Assembly: GCA_015056145.1 (NCBI GenBank)
Contig: SVGY01000002.1
Coordinates: forward strand, 62,001-126,000
Direction of reading: 5' to 3'
DNA: 64,000 nucleotides
Origin: Clostridiales bacterium
Lineage (GTDB): Bacteria; Bacillota; Clostridia; Christensenellales; Aristaeellaceae
In this document: in pieces, positions 34,559 to 44,402 of the stretch
Layout of the letters: each line of letters opens with the position of its first letter
Position numbering within the stretch: the stretch's first letter is position 1
Notes under the pieces: model-generated
Database searches by the model: none
What the model saw: only the letters and a program-made list of their open reading frames with translations
Told to the model about the DNA's origin: nothing
Position numbers and translations under genes: made by a program

Positions 34559-35809
34559 TTACTGAGCCAGTTTCAGGGCCTCGTCGTAGGCAACCTTCAG
34601 CTGGGGATCGTTCAGGTCGCCGATATCGTACATCTCGGAAACCAGTTCTTCAGGCATGATGGCTTCCACATCGGGGGTGATACCCACCTTGTGAACCTCG
34701 TTGCCATTGGGAGTGAAGTACTGGGCAATGGTCAGCTGCATACCGGCGCCACGGTCGCCGATGGGCAACACCCACTGCACAACGCCCTTGCCGTAGGTGG
34801 TGGTGCCCACGATGGTAGCACGCTCACGGTCCTGCAGGCAGCCGGCAAGGATTTCGCTGGCAGAAGCGGAGTTTTCGTTCACCAGTACAACCACGGGCAG
34901 ATCCACAGCGCCGTCACGGGTGGTGTAGGATTCCTCGCTGCCGTCACGATAGCGCAGGGTAGCCACGCTTCCCTTGTCCAGGAACACATCAGCGATACTT
35001 ACAGCGGCATTGACCCATCCGCCGGGATTGTCACGCAGGTCGATGATCAGGGAAGTAGCGCCCTGCTCTACCAGCTTGTTGAGGTGGTTTTCAAACTCGG
35101 TGGCGCACTCGCCACTGAACTCGTAAAGGGAGATATAGCCAACATTGCCTTCCATCATGCAGGAGTTGACGTAGTTGGTGTGCACTTCAGCACGGACGAT
35201 AACGAAGTCCAGCAGCTGATCGCCACGGCGCACGGTCAGGTTCACAGGCTGGCCGATCTCGCCCCGCATGATATCCACCGCATCCTGCAGGGTAGTGGCG
35301 GTCACGTCGATATCCTCAACCTTTACCAGCACGTCGCCCTTCTTCAGGCCGGCTTCCAGAGCGGGGCTGTCCAGGAACACGCGGGTAACGGTGCACAGGC
35401 CGGTATTATAGTTGCCGGTGATCATGATACCGATGCCGGCATAATTGCCTTCGTCCTCTTCCCACATGGTTTCGTATTCCTCGGGAGTGTAGTAGAAGGT
35501 ATAGGGATCATCCAGGCCGTAGAGCATACCCATGGCTGCGCCGTCCAGCATATCCTGGGTAACGGGCTCCTGGTAATAGTATTGATCCACATAATCCTGG
35601 ATTTCTACCAGTTCCTGGAACTGGAGCAGCCGCTCGTATTCTTCCCGGCTGATGGTTACGGTGTCGCCGGTATTCTGCTCAGGCAGCTGAACCTGCTCGG
35701 AACCGGTGCCGGAGGTAGAGTTGATGAAGGTAGTGGGCAGCAGGGAGCAGCTTGTGAGCATCATGACGGAAATGGTCAGAAGGATCAGAAGCTTCTGGGT
35801 GCGTTTCAT
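34559..35809 (-). CDS. Carboxy-terminal processing protease, S41 family lipoprotein
   Basis: 416 residues. The N-terminal hydrophobic stretch ends in a lipobox (LTSC, Cys21), so it is a lipoprotein outside the membrane. A PDZ domain spans about 120-215 (GIGIMI, GLKKGDVLVKVEDID). The protease core follows with LRDNPGGWV, the nucleophile Ser in NENSASASE and the general-base Lys in TTYGKGVVQ, the Ser-Lys dyad of CtpA/CtpB. In Firmicutes such proteases act in envelope processing and in sporulation signalling. No obvious substrate gene is adjacent. The PucR-type regulator gene lies 41 bases upstream on the same strand. Confidence 0.93.
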   Translation of the reverse strand: MKRTQKLLILLTISVMMLTSCSLLPTTFINSTSGTGSEQVQLPEQNTGDTVTISREEYERLLQFQELVEIQDYVDQYYYQEPVTQDMLDGAAMGMLYGLDDPYTFYYTPEEYETMWEEDEGNYAGIGIMITGNYNTGLCTVTRVFLDSPALEAGLKKGDVLVKVEDIDVTATTLQDAVDIMRGEIGQPVNLTVRRGDQLLDFVIVRAEVHTNYVNSCMMEGNVGYISLYEFSGECATEFENHLNKLVEQGATSLIIDLRDNPGGWVNAAVSIADVFLDKGSVATLRYRDGSEESYTTRDGAVDLPVVVLVNENSASASEILAGCLQDRERATIVGTTTYGKGVVQWVLPIGDRGAGMQLTIAQYFTPNGNEVHKVGITPDVEAIMPEELVSEMYDIGDLNDPQLKVAYDEALKLAQ

Positions 35810-35850
35810 GGAGTGGTTCGCCTCTTTCTATATAATGTGGTTGGATATAG

Positions 35851-36924
35851 TCAGGTGTTATCGCCGGGCTTTATGTTCTGGCAGCGTTTCAGCTTATAGA
35901 GGATTCTGAAGGTAACGGCATCGTCAAACCGGCGCAGATCCAGCCCTGTAAGCCGCTGCACCTTGTCCAGGCGGTATACGAGGGTATTGCGGTGGATGTA
36001 CAGCTGCCGGGCCGTATCGGAAAGGTTGAGATCCTTACGGAAGAACATATCGATGGTCTGGAGCATTTCCTCGCTGAGCAGCTTGGCGGTTCTGCGATTA
36101 AAAAGCAGGCTGTGCCAGCGCTGGCATTCCTCCCGGGGCAAGGAATCCAGAAAGCGATCAAGAAGCAGGCGGCTGAAGAGATAGACGCTCTCCTCCGGCT
36201 CGAATCTCTGGCCGATATCCATTGCCCGCTTGGCTTCAGAATAGCTTTCTCCAAGCTGTTGAAGGCTATGCTTGATATCGCCGATGGAAACAACTGTGGA
36301 CTGCATGGCTTCTTCCAGGAGCGTTTCCTGCAGCGCCATGGCAAACTGCCGCAGCTCCTCAAGGCCGTCCACGCCGTGCATATCCCGGATAAGGGCTGCG
36401 GTGGAATGATCCATTTCCAGAAGCACGTCGTTTTCCCCAAGGGGCAAAAGTTCCGGCAAAAGTGTGGAAACCCGCAGGTTTTCGGCAGGGTTAACAAGCC
36501 TGATCAGCATCACGCAGCGCTCGGCTTCCTTTGGAATCTGGTGTTCTGTTGCCAGTTTTTCCAGTTCTCCGCCGCTTATCTCCTGCCGGAGCACCATTTT
36601 GTATACATCATTCTGGCCCGCCACGGAAAAATCCTCGCCCAGCAGGGAAACAACAAGGCTTTCCAGCATCCGGAGCATATCCTGCCCTCCGGCAGTTTCC
36701 TCCGGCAGGGCCAGATAAAGCGGCCTGCGGGCATGAATGCAAAGCCAGCGCCAGCCCCGGCATACGCCGCAGGACGCTTCCCCCACGGCAATCTCCGGCA
36801 GGGCAAAACCCTTCTCTTCCAAAGGAAGCAGGCATGTACCGTCCTCATCCATCAGCCTTACGGGAACGCTCAGTTCCGAAAAAAGCCGCTGAAGCTTGCG
36901 CAGATAACGGTTTTCAATATGCAA
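35851..36924 (-). CDS. PucR/CdaR-type transcription regulator
   Basis: About 357 residues. The C-terminal 70 residues match the PucR helix-turn-helix: LNLSDTARQLYIHRNTLVYRLD followed by LTGLDLR. The middle (about 130-250) is a GGDEF-derived region usual for this family, and the N-terminal 120 residues form a Cys-containing sensor-like part (CGVCRGW). The TTG at 36924 follows GGAGG by ten bases; an ATG at 36945 lacks a site, so the shorter start is preferred. It is divergent from the peptide ABC importer, the classical layout for a local regulator, but that regulation is inferred. Confidence 0.85.
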   Translation of the reverse strand: MHIENRYLRKLQRLFSELSVPVRLMDEDGTCLLPLEEKGFALPEIAVGEASCGVCRGWRWLCIHARRPLYLALPEETAGGQDMLRMLESLVVSLLGEDFSVAGQNDVYKMVLRQEISGGELEKLATEHQIPKEAERCVMLIRLVNPAENLRVSTLLPELLPLGENDVLLEMDHSTAALIRDMHGVDGLEELRQFAMALQETLLEEAMQSTVVSIGDIKHSLQQLGESYSEAKRAMDIGQRFEPEESVYLFSRLLLDRFLDSLPREECQRWHSLLFNRRTAKLLSEEMLQTIDMFFRKDLNLSDTARQLYIHRNTLVYRLDKVQRLTGLDLRRFDDAVTFRILYKLKRCQNIKPGDNT

Positions 36925-37236
36925 GCGGCGGTCGCCTCCTTCCATCGCATCATAATAATAGATGATTTATTATAACACATTCCTGCATCAATCCGGTAGA
37001 AATTTAGCGGAAATGCGAAAATTTTTGACAATTGTGAACCCAGTGAAAAAAACATCGGCTTTTTTCCGTTATTTTTCACGGACAAATTCCGTCCTGCCCG
37101 GCAATAAAATGCATCAAAAAAACAAAAATAATGCAGGATTTCTGATAAAGTAAATGTATTACCCTGAGGTAAGCACAAGCGCAGGGCTGCGGGCTACGCC
37201 GCTGCCCCTGCACCACAGAATCACAGGAGGATTTAT
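36925..37236. promoter_or_regulatory. Divergent control region between the regulator and ABC importer genes
   Basis: It contains a minus-strand extended -10 (TG-T-TATAAT, 36977-36969) for the regulator gene. For the importer I see a TTGACA at 37025 without a matching -10, and an inverted repeat GTGAAAAA (37043-37050)/TTTTTCAC (37072-37079) that could be an operator. A leader hairpin GCAGGG/CCCTGC with a nested GCGG/CCGC stem spans about 37181-37211, just before the oppB-like ribosome site. No gene is seen here. Confidence 0.5.
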
Positions 37237-38163
37237 ATGAACGCTAAGTTTGCCATGTATGTGCTGAAACGTCTCGGAATGGCCATACTGACGATTTTCC
37301 TGGTCATCACCATCACGTTCTTCGTCATGCATGCGATTCCCGCCAGTCCCTTCAGCTCGGAAAAAGCCAAGTCCGATGCTACCATTGCCGCCCTTGAGGC
37401 AAAATACGGTTTTGATAAGCCGGTTCCTGTACAGTTCGTCAACTATCTGTGGAACGTGCTGCACTTAGACTTTGGCCTGTCCACCGGTTGGGTAGGCAAC
37501 ACTGTATTCCAGCTCATCAGCGGAGGTTTCCGCTACTCTGCCACCATCGGCTTCTGCGCCGCCATGCTGGCCATTGTGCTGGGCGTTGTGCTGGGCGCTG
37601 TGGCTGCCCTGAACAGAGGCAAATTCCTGGATAAGGTTATTCAGGTTGTGACTACTGCTTTGGTCAGTATGCCCAGCTTTGTTATCGCCACCATTTTCCT
37701 GCTTGTATTCGGCCTGAAGCTGAAGTGGTTCCCCACCATGGCAACCGCCCCCGGCGGACTTCTGCTGCCCATCTTCTCCCTGAGCCTGTATCCCATGGCT
37801 TACATTACCCGTCTGGAACGCTCCAGCATGCTGGACGTACTGGGTCAGGACTACATCCGTACCGCCCGGGCCAAGGGTGTTGCCGGCTGGAAGGTTATCT
37901 TCAAGCACGCCCTGAAAAATGCCCTTAATCCTGTCATTACCTATGCAGGCCCCATGATGGCCGGTATTCTGACCGGTTCTATGGTCGTTGAAAACATCTT
38001 CTCCGTGCCGGGTCTGGGCCGTCTGTTTGTTAACAGCATGCTCCGTACCGACTACATGATGATCATGGGCGTTACCATCTTCCTGGCCACACTGATCATC
38101 CTGATGAATTTCCTCAGCGACGTGCTTTACAAGATCATGGATCCCAGAATCGATTTGTCCTGA
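37237..38163 (+). CDS. Peptide/nickel-type ABC transporter permease (OppB/DppB family)
   Basis: 308 residues, six membrane helices. The N-terminal YVLKRLGMAILTIFLV start and the EAA-type loop (YIRTARAKGVAGWKVIFKHALKNA, residues about 205-228) are diagnostic. It is half of the channel of a binding-protein-dependent importer for peptides or related solutes. CAGGAGG stands before the ATG. It is first of the unit permease-permease-ATPase-ATPase-binding protein, 14 bases before the second permease. Confidence 0.95.
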   Translation: MNAKFAMYVLKRLGMAILTIFLVITITFFVMHAIPASPFSSEKAKSDATIAALEAKYGFDKPVPVQFVNYLWNVLHLDFGLSTGWVGNTVFQLISGGFRYSATIGFCAAMLAIVLGVVLGAVAALNRGKFLDKVIQVVTTALVSMPSFVIATIFLLVFGLKLKWFPTMATAPGGLLLPIFSLSLYPMAYITRLERSSMLDVLGQDYIRTARAKGVAGWKVIFKHALKNALNPVITYAGPMMAGILTGSMVVENIFSVPGLGRLFVNSMLRTDYMMIMGVTIFLATLIILMNFLSDVLYKIMDPRIDLS

Positions 38164-38177
38164 TGTGAGGTGCTACT

Positions 38178-39224
38178 ATGCAGAACGATAAACCTTTGAA
38201 GAAAAACCCCCTGAGTTTTCAGGTGGATCCCGAGCTGTTCAGCCTTGCCTCCGAGGAGGAAAAGGCCCAGCAGGTAACGGAGCGGGAATCCGTTTCTTTC
38301 ATGCGGGACGCCATGCGCCGTCTTGCCAAAAACAAGATCGCCATGATTTGCCTTGCAATTATCATCCTCATTGCTCTGATCGCCTTTATTGTGCCGGAAA
38401 TCTATCCCTACAGCTACACCAAGCAGGACGTTTCCGCCAAAAACCTTTCTCCCTTTGAATATTCCAGAAAGGAACAGGCCAAGATCGACCGGGGCGAGGA
38501 GGTCTTCCCCCACATTATGGGCACCGACTCCCTGGGCCGTGACTACTGTATCCGCGTTATCTACGGCACCCGTATTTCCCTGATTGTTGGCATGATCTCC
38601 GCTTTGATCGTTGTGATCATCGGTATCATATACGGTTCCATATCCGGCTATTTCGGCGGAACGGTGGACCTTATCATGATGCGCATCGTAGATATTATCT
38701 ATGCCCTGCCGGACGTGCTGATTGTTATTCTGCTGTCCGTTGCCATCAAGGACTGGGTCGCAGGCAGCAAGAGTCAGCTTATTATCAGACTGGGCGCCGG
38801 TATGGTGAGTATCTTTATCGTGTTCGGTCTGCTCTACTGGGTGGGCATGGCACGCCAGGTGCGTGGCCAGGTGCTTTCCATCAAGGAGCAGGAATACGTT
38901 CTGGCCTCCCGTGCCATCGGCGCATCCCCTGCCCGTATCATCCGCAAGCACATGATCCCCAACTGCCTGAGCGTTATCATCATCACCGCTGCTTTGCAGA
39001 TTCCCAGCGCCATCTTTACCGAGAGCTTCCTCAGCTTCCTGGGTCTGGGCGTATCCGTACCCATGCCTTCTCTGGGTTCCCTGGCATCTGATGCCCGTTC
39101 GGGCCTGCAGAGCTATCCCCATCTGCTCATCTTCCCTGCAGCCTCCATTTTCCTGATCGTGCTTTCCTTCAACCTCCTGGGCAATGGTCTGCGCGACGCA
39201 TTCGACCCCAAGCTCCGTAGCTGA
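38178..39224 (+). CDS. Peptide/nickel-type ABC transporter permease (OppC/DppC family)
   Basis: 348 residues. A cytoplasmic N-terminal tail of about 50 residues precedes the first helix (KIAMICLAIIILIALIAF). The OppC signature GTDSLGRDYCIRVIYG stands near residue 115 and the EAA loop (YVLASRAIGASPARIIRKH) near 240. It should pair with the OppB-like subunit and contact both ATPases. GTGAGGTG is a modest ribosome site. It ends 18 bases before the first ATPase gene. Confidence 0.95.
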   Translation: MQNDKPLKKNPLSFQVDPELFSLASEEEKAQQVTERESVSFMRDAMRRLAKNKIAMICLAIIILIALIAFIVPEIYPYSYTKQDVSAKNLSPFEYSRKEQAKIDRGEEVFPHIMGTDSLGRDYCIRVIYGTRISLIVGMISALIVVIIGIIYGSISGYFGGTVDLIMMRIVDIIYALPDVLIVILLSVAIKDWVAGSKSQLIIRLGAGMVSIFIVFGLLYWVGMARQVRGQVLSIKEQEYVLASRAIGASPARIIRKHMIPNCLSVIIITAALQIPSAIFTESFLSFLGLGVSVPMPSLGSLASDARSGLQSYPHLLIFPAASIFLIVLSFNLLGNGLRDAFDPKLRS

Positions 39225-39242
39225 TAAAGGAGGACAAGCAAT

Positions 39243-40301
39243 ATGGCAATGTTAGAAGTAAAAGACCTTTGCACCTCATTCTTCACCCCTGCGGGCGAAG
39301 TGAAGGCCGTCAACGGCGTTTCCTTCAACCTGGACGAGGGCAAGGTGCTGGGCATCGTTGGTGAAAGCGGCAGCGGCAAGAGCGTTACCGCCTACTCCAT
39401 TCTTCAGATTCTTACCCATCCCGGAAAGATCGTTTCCGGCAGCATCAAGTTTAACGGCGAAGAACTTGTGGGCGCCTCTGATGAGACCATCCGCAGCATC
39501 CGCGGCAACAAGATCTCCATCATTTTTCAGGATCCCATGACCAGCCTCAACCCCACCCTGACCATTGGCAACCAGCTGATGGAAGCCATCCTGCTCCACA
39601 CCGACCGTAACCGCCAGCAGGCCCGGGAACGTGCCATTGAAATGCTGGAAAAGGTTGGCATCAACGAGCCGGCCAAGCGTATGAAGCAGTACGCCTATGA
39701 GCTGTCCGGCGGTATGCGCCAGCGTGTGATGATCGCTATGGCCCTGGCCTGCGAGCCTGACATCCTCATCGCCGACGAACCCACCACCGCTCTGGACGTG
39801 ACCATTCAGGCCCAGATCCTGGAGCTGATGCAGGAACTGCAGAAGGAAATGGGCATGGCCATCATCATGATCACCCATGACCTTGGCGTTATTGCCAGCA
39901 TGTGCGACGAAGTGATCGTTATGTACGCCGGTAAGGTAGCCGAACGTGGCACCGCCGACGCCATCTTCTACGATCCCAAGCACGAGTACACCAAGGGCCT
40001 GATGCGCTCCATCCCCAGCATCGACAGCGACGAAAAGACTCCCCTGATTCCCATCACTGGCACTCCCATCGACCTGCTCAAGCTGCCCAGCGGCTGCGCC
40101 TTTGCACCCCGCTGCGATTGCGCCATGAAGGTATGCCTCCAGCAGCATCCTGACGAGTTCTGGGTAGGCCGGGATCATCTGGCAGCCTGCTGGATGAATG
40201 TTAAGAACGGCACCATTTTGGAAGGCCGTCCTGATGAGGATGAAACGATCAATGCTATCGATACCGACAATGCCGGAGAGGAGGTCCAGGACAATGAGTG
40301 A
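39243..40301 (+). CDS. Peptide ABC transporter ATPase (OppD/DppD family)
   Basis: 352 residues. Walker A GESGSGKS near residue 40, LSGGMRQRV signature near 157 and Walker B ILIADEPT near 175 are intact. The C-terminal Cys-containing stretch [15 protein letters not shown] near residue 280 is the oligopeptide-transporter motif often seen in these ATPases. A GGAGGA site precedes the ATG. The final eight bases overlap the start of the second ATPase gene (40294-40301), suggesting coupled translation and a heterodimeric motor. Confidence 0.95.
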   Translation: MAMLEVKDLCTSFFTPAGEVKAVNGVSFNLDEGKVLGIVGESGSGKSVTAYSILQILTHPGKIVSGSIKFNGEELVGASDETIRSIRGNKISIIFQDPMTSLNPTLTIGNQLMEAILLHTDRNRQQARERAIEMLEKVGINEPAKRMKQYAYELSGGMRQRVMIAMALACEPDILIADEPTTALDVTIQAQILELMQELQKEMGMAIIMITHDLGVIASMCDEVIVMYAGKVAERGTADAIFYDPKHEYTKGLMRSIPSIDSDEKTPLIPITGTPIDLLKLPSGCAFAPRCDCAMKVCLQQHPDEFWVGRDHLAACWMNVKNGTILEGRPDEDETINAIDTDNAGEEVQDNE

Positions 40302-41325
40302 ACTTCAGAACACCCCTGAAACTCCCGTTGTGGAAAACCAGGCGGCAGAAAACGAAACCGCCCAAAATGAATACATGCTTGAAGTCATGAACCTCAAGCA
40401 GTACTTCCCTGTAAACACCGGCTTCTTCAGCTCCACCATGCTCAAGGCTGTGGATGACGTTTCCTTCTCCATCAAAAAGGGCGAAACCCTTGGTCTGGTA
40501 GGCGAAAGCGGATGCGGCAAAACCACCGTTGGCCGCAGCATTCTGCAGCTGTACAAGCCCACCGCCGGCGACGTTTGGTTTGACGGCGAGCTGATCAAAT
40601 CCCCCGAATCCATCAGAATGCTCCACAAGCGGGCACAGATGGTTTTCCAGGATCCCTATTCCAGCCTGAACCCCCGTTTTACCGTTGCGGATATTGTTGC
40701 CGAGCCCATTGACGTGCACAAGCTTTGCGCCACTAAGGCCGAGCGTAACGACCGCATCCTGGAGCTGCTCTCCATCGTTGGTCTTTCCAGCGAGCAGGCC
40801 ACCCGTTATCCCCATGAATTCTCCGGCGGTCAGCGTCAGCGTGTGGGCATTGCCCGTGCACTGGCTTCCAACCCCGAGTTCATCGTATGCGACGAGCCTG
40901 TATCCGCACTGGACGTGTCCATTCAGGCCCAGGTTATCAACATGCTGGAAGATCTGCAGGAGAAGTTCGGCCTCACCTACCTGTTCATCGCCCACGACCT
41001 CAGCGTTGTAAAGCACATTTCCGACCGTATTGCGGTTATGTACCTGGGCCACATGGTGGAATTGGCTGATGCCAACGAGCTGCATCACAACCCCCTGCAC
41101 CCCTACACCATCTCCCTGCTTTCCGCAGTTCCCATTCCGGATCCCGTGAAGGCACGCCAGTCCAAGCGTATCGTACTCAGCGGCGACGTACCCAGCCCGC
41201 TGAACGTGCCCAGCGGCTGCCCCTTCCGCACCCGCTGCCCCCGGGCTACCGCCCAGTGCGCAGAGTGCACCCCGGAATTCAAGGAAGTCGCACCCGATCA
41301 CTTCGTTGCATGCCACAATATTTAA
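40294..41325 (+). CDS. Peptide ABC transporter ATPase (OppF/DppF family)
   Basis: 343 residues. Walker A GESGCGKT near residue 70, [15 protein letters not shown] near 172, Walker [15 protein letters not shown] near 192, and the C-terminal [15 protein letters not shown] oligopeptide motif. The ATG at 40294 follows GAGGAGG, and the overlap with the previous gene supports it. The N-terminal 25 residues are acidic and unusual in length but lack any motif. It works with the OppD-like subunit. The binding-protein gene lies 126 bases downstream with its own promoter. Confidence 0.95.
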   Translation: MSELQNTPETPVVENQAAENETAQNEYMLEVMNLKQYFPVNTGFFSSTMLKAVDDVSFSIKKGETLGLVGESGCGKTTVGRSILQLYKPTAGDVWFDGELIKSPESIRMLHKRAQMVFQDPYSSLNPRFTVADIVAEPIDVHKLCATKAERNDRILELLSIVGLSSEQATRYPHEFSGGQRQRVGIARALASNPEFIVCDEPVSALDVSIQAQVINMLEDLQEKFGLTYLFIAHDLSVVKHISDRIAVMYLGHMVELADANELHHNPLHPYTISLLSAVPIPDPVKARQSKRIVLSGDVPSPLNVPSGCPFRTRCPRATAQCAECTPEFKEVAPDHFVACHNI

Positions 41326-41342
41326 GGCATTTTCCGGTACAT

Positions 41343-41406
41343 ACGCATAATTGCCGGTTCTTGTCAGGAAATTCTTTTTGACACAGACGGAATTATGCGT
41401 TAGTAT
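41343..41406 (+). promoter_or_regulatory. Promoter of the peptide-binding protein gene, with inverted repeat
   Basis: TTGACA (41378-41383), 17 bases, TAGTAT (41401-41406). A perfect 10-bp inverted repeat, ACGCATAATT (41343-41352) and AATTATGCGT (41391-41400), has its right arm in the spacer touching the -10 box. It may be an operator or a hairpin ending the upstream mRNA. The extra promoter would let the binding protein outnumber the permeases. Confidence 0.72.
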
Positions 41407-41451
41407 AAAGAAGCCGATCCATTCGGCACAAACACTTAAGGAGGATGAACC

Positions 41452-43227
41452 ATGAAAAAGGTACTCGCATTGATTCTTGCGGTTGCCATGCTGCTGGGCT
41501 GCTTCTCCATGGCTTCTGCCGAGAGCACCAAAGTAGCTAACGTCTTCTATGGCGGCGGCACCCCCCTGTCTATCGACCCCGCTCTGAACTCCGCTTCCAG
41601 CGGCTCCAACGTCCTGAAGCTGGCACACGCCGGTCTGATGGGTTGGCAGTGGGTTGATGGCGAAGCCACCCTCATGCCCGAACTGGCTGAGAGCTACACC
41701 ATCTCCGAAGACAAGCTCACCTACACCTTCGTACTCCGTGAAGGCCTGAAGTGGTCCGACGGTTCCGATTTCAAGGCCAGCGAAATCAAGGCCAGCTGGG
41801 ATCGTGCTGCTTCCGCTGAGCTGGGCGCTGACTATGGCTACATGTTTGAATACATCGATGGCTACAACGGCGGCGAAGGCCCCCTGAACATCGTTGTGGA
41901 CGACGAAGCCCGCACCCTGAGCGTAACTCTGGCTGCTCCCGCCGACTTCTTCCTGGAGCTGTGCGCCTTCCCCACCTACTACCCCGTCAAGACTGAAATC
42001 GCTGACAACGAAGGCATCTGGGCCACCAAGCCCGAGACCTACATCGGCATGGGCGCTTTCCGTATGACCAAGTACGCTGTGGACGACGTTATCTCCTTCG
42101 AGCGCAACCCCAACTACTGGAACGCTGAAGCTGTTGTTCTGGACGGCGTGAACTGCTACCTGAGCGAAGACAACGTTGCTATCCTGACTGCCTACGAAAA
42201 CGGCACTGCTCAGTTCATCAACGCTATCGATCCCCAGGAATACGAGCGTCTGTACGCTACCTATCCCGGCGAACTGGTTATGGGCCCCTACATCGGCACC
42301 TGGTACGTTCTCTTCAACGTGCATAAGGACCTGAGCCCCTCCACCAAGCAGCTGACCGTGCAGGAGCAGAGCCAGGCTCGTTACGCTCTTGGTCTGATGA
42401 TCAACCGTCAGGATCTGGTTGACTATGTGACCATGGGTGGCCAGGCTCCCGCTACCGGCTTCTTCCCCGCTGGCCTGAGCGACGGCCTCAACGCCGACGT
42501 TCGTGCTGCTGAGGGCTATGGCACCTGGTACACCGGCACTGCCACTCCCTCTGATGTGAACCCCGACTACACCGCTGACACCGTTGAAGCTCTGAACATC
42601 CTGATCGGTCTGGGCTATCCCTACACCGGCACCATCGAGGGCGGCGACATTGTCTTCACCGACTTCCCCACCATCGAGTTCGCTTTCAACAACTCCGGCG
42701 CCAACGCTGCCATCATGCAGTATGTGCAGGAAACCTGGAATCAGTTCGGCATCACCGGCATGATCAACCAGGAAGCCTGGGCTACCCTGCAGGTGAAGCT
42801 GAAGGAAGGCGACGCTGAGTCCGCTCGTATGGGCTGGATCGCCGACTTCAACCACTGCATCAACTTCATCGATATCTTCCTGAGCAGCTCCGGCAACAAC
42901 TATCCCCGTCTGGGCAAGGATGCCGGCACCTACACCCGCTACACCGAAGGTACCGCTGATGCCGGTCTCGGCGCATACTGGGGCCTGGAAGGCAACCAGA
43001 CCTGGGCTGAGGCTTATGATGCCATCGCTACCACCATCAAGACCAGCAGCGATCCCGCTGAGAAGGCCGCCCTGTGCGCCCAGGCTGAGCAGGTGCTGAT
43101 GGCTACCGGTGCTGTGGCTCCCATGTACTTCTACACCAACCCCTACATGCTCAAGCCCAGCGTAAGCAACCTGATCATGCTGTCCACCGGCGACGTGATC
43201 TGGACCTACGCCGACATCGCTAAGTAA
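41452..43227 (+). CDS. Peptide-type ABC transporter substrate-binding protein
   Basis: 591 residues. A signal peptide (MKKVLALILAVAMLLGC) carries a possible lipobox (LLGC, Cys17) but also an Ala-x-Ala site (SMASA), so either a lipoprotein or a cleaved form is possible. The SBP family 5 fold is clear: LMPELAESYTISEDKLTYTF near residue 75, LKWSDGSDFKA near 100, and the MGAFRMTKYAVDDVI segment near 200. It captures peptides or similar solutes for the importer encoded just upstream. AAGGAGGA precedes the ATG. Codon use is strongly biased (GCT, CTG), as in highly expressed genes. Confidence 0.93.
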   Translation: MKKVLALILAVAMLLGCFSMASAESTKVANVFYGGGTPLSIDPALNSASSGSNVLKLAHAGLMGWQWVDGEATLMPELAESYTISEDKLTYTFVLREGLKWSDGSDFKASEIKASWDRAASAELGADYGYMFEYIDGYNGGEGPLNIVVDDEARTLSVTLAAPADFFLELCAFPTYYPVKTEIADNEGIWATKPETYIGMGAFRMTKYAVDDVISFERNPNYWNAEAVVLDGVNCYLSEDNVAILTAYENGTAQFINAIDPQEYERLYATYPGELVMGPYIGTWYVLFNVHKDLSPSTKQLTVQEQSQARYALGLMINRQDLVDYVTMGGQAPATGFFPAGLSDGLNADVRAAEGYGTWYTGTATPSDVNPDYTADTVEALNILIGLGYPYTGTIEGGDIVFTDFPTIEFAFNNSGANAAIMQYVQETWNQFGITGMINQEAWATLQVKLKEGDAESARMGWIADFNHCINFIDIFLSSSGNNYPRLGKDAGTYTRYTEGTADAGLGAYWGLEGNQTWAEAYDAIATTIKTSSDPAEKAALCAQAEQVLMATGAVAPMYFYTNPYMLKPSVSNLIMLSTGDVIWTYADIAK

Positions 43228-43263
43228 TTACTTTCACCAGTAATTTACTGAGAGCATAAAAAA

Positions 43264-43302
43264 GGCAGCCGCTTCGCAAGAGGCGGCTGCTGTTTTTGTG
43301 CG
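43264..43302 (+). terminator. Terminator of the ABC importer unit
   Basis: GCAGCCGC pairs with GCGGCTGC across a 10-base loop, followed by TGTTTTT, about 40 bases after the stop. Confidence 0.88.
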
Positions 43303-43340
43303 CTTTTTTCCTGCCGCCGGGACAAAAATTGCCCGATTCA

Positions 43341-43368
43341 TTGCAACAAATAAAAAACGTGATATAAT
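43341..43368 (+). promoter_or_regulatory. Promoter of the alpha/beta hydrolase gene
   Basis: TTGCAA (43341-43346), 16 bases, TATAAT (43363-43368), 41 bases before the ATG. Confidence 0.65.
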
Positions 43369-43409
43369 GAACCTACAGTCAGGAACAACTGAATAAGGAG
43401 GTTTCATCC

Positions 43410-44324
43410 ATGGGAGAACCAATGAAAGGCACTTTTCGTTCTGTAACCGGCGAAACGCTGGAAAAATGTCTTTGGCCAGCGGACGGCGAGCCCAAGGGCA
43501 TCGTGCAGCTGGTACACGGCATGGCCGAACACATTCACCGGTATGACTGGATCGCCAGAGAGCTGAACAAGGCAGGCTACATCGTGGTGGGCCATACGCA
43601 TCTGGGCCACGGTGAAAACGCAAAAATCAAGGGTTTCTTTGCGGAAACCGGCGGCTGGGATGCGGTTATCGCCGATACCCACACCCTCCGGGGCGACACC
43701 CAGTCCGATTATCCCAAGCTGCCTTACTTCTTGCTGGGACACAGCATGGGCAGCTTTGTGGCACGTTGCTATGCCCTTGTGCATGCCGAGGGGCTCAGCG
43801 GCCTCATCATCAGCGGCACAGGCCACTTTGACAAGCCCATCCTTACCGCAGGTACTCTTGTGGCTGGCTTGCAGTGCTTCTTTGGCGGTGCAAAAAAACC
43901 CAGTATGATGCTCCACAGCATGAACTTTGCCGCCAACAACAAAACCGTGGAAAACCCCAAAACGGAAAGTGACTGGCTCAGCCGGGATGAAGCAGAAGTG
44001 GCAAAGTACAACAGCGACCCCCTCTGCGGCTTCCCCTTCACCGCAAAGGCCTATGCGGATATGTTCGACGGCCTGAAGCGGCTGTACCCGGACAAACTCT
44101 CCGCCATGCCCGCAGATCTTCCTGTATACATGCTTTCTGGCGAAAAGGATCCCGTGGGCAAAATGGGAGAAGGGGTAAAAAAGGTACACGACGAGCTGAA
44201 GGCCGCCGGTGTGGCAGACCTGACCCTGCGCCTGTACGAGGACGGACGGCATGAGATGTTCAACGAGACCAACAAGGACGAAGTGGCTCAGGAACTGATT
44301 GCCTGGCTTGACAGCAAACTTTGA
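43410..44324 (+). CDS. Alpha/beta hydrolase, lysophospholipase/monoacylglycerol-lipase-like
   Basis: 304 residues. The order matches the Hydrolase_4 family: oxyanion-hole VQLVHGMAEH near residue 33, nucleophile elbow LGHSMGSF (Ser about 113), the acid in LSGEKDPVG near 247 and the catalytic His in DGRHEMFNE near 277. There is no signal peptide, so it acts in the cytosol on an acyl-glycerol or similar ester; the substrate is not shown. A strong AAGGAGG site precedes the ATG. It forms a single-gene unit between a promoter and a terminator. Confidence 0.9.
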   Translation: MGEPMKGTFRSVTGETLEKCLWPADGEPKGIVQLVHGMAEHIHRYDWIARELNKAGYIVVGHTHLGHGENAKIKGFFAETGGWDAVIADTHTLRGDTQSDYPKLPYFLLGHSMGSFVARCYALVHAEGLSGLIISGTGHFDKPILTAGTLVAGLQCFFGGAKKPSMMLHSMNFAANNKTVENPKTESDWLSRDEAEVAKYNSDPLCGFPFTAKAYADMFDGLKRLYPDKLSAMPADLPVYMLSGEKDPVGKMGEGVKKVHDELKAAGVADLTLRLYEDGRHEMFNETNKDEVAQELIAWLDSKL

Positions 44325-44340
44325 TTCTTTCTTCCTGTTT

Positions 44341-44377
44341 ACAGCCCGGCAACGGCGTTTGCCGGGCTGTTTTTTTC
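44341..44377 (+). terminator. Terminator after the hydrolase gene
   Basis: CAGCCCGGCAAA-type arm pairs with TTTGCCGGGCTG, followed by seven T, 18 bases after the stop. Confidence 0.9.
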
Positions 44378-44402
44378 CATACATTATCAAGGAGTCAACA
44401 AA

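Noticed and set aside
40255-42855. A minus-strand open frame of 866 codons opposite the second ATPase and binding-protein genes
   Set aside because: Antisense of two strongly supported ABC transporter genes. It crosses their promoter and intergenic region without any own signal.
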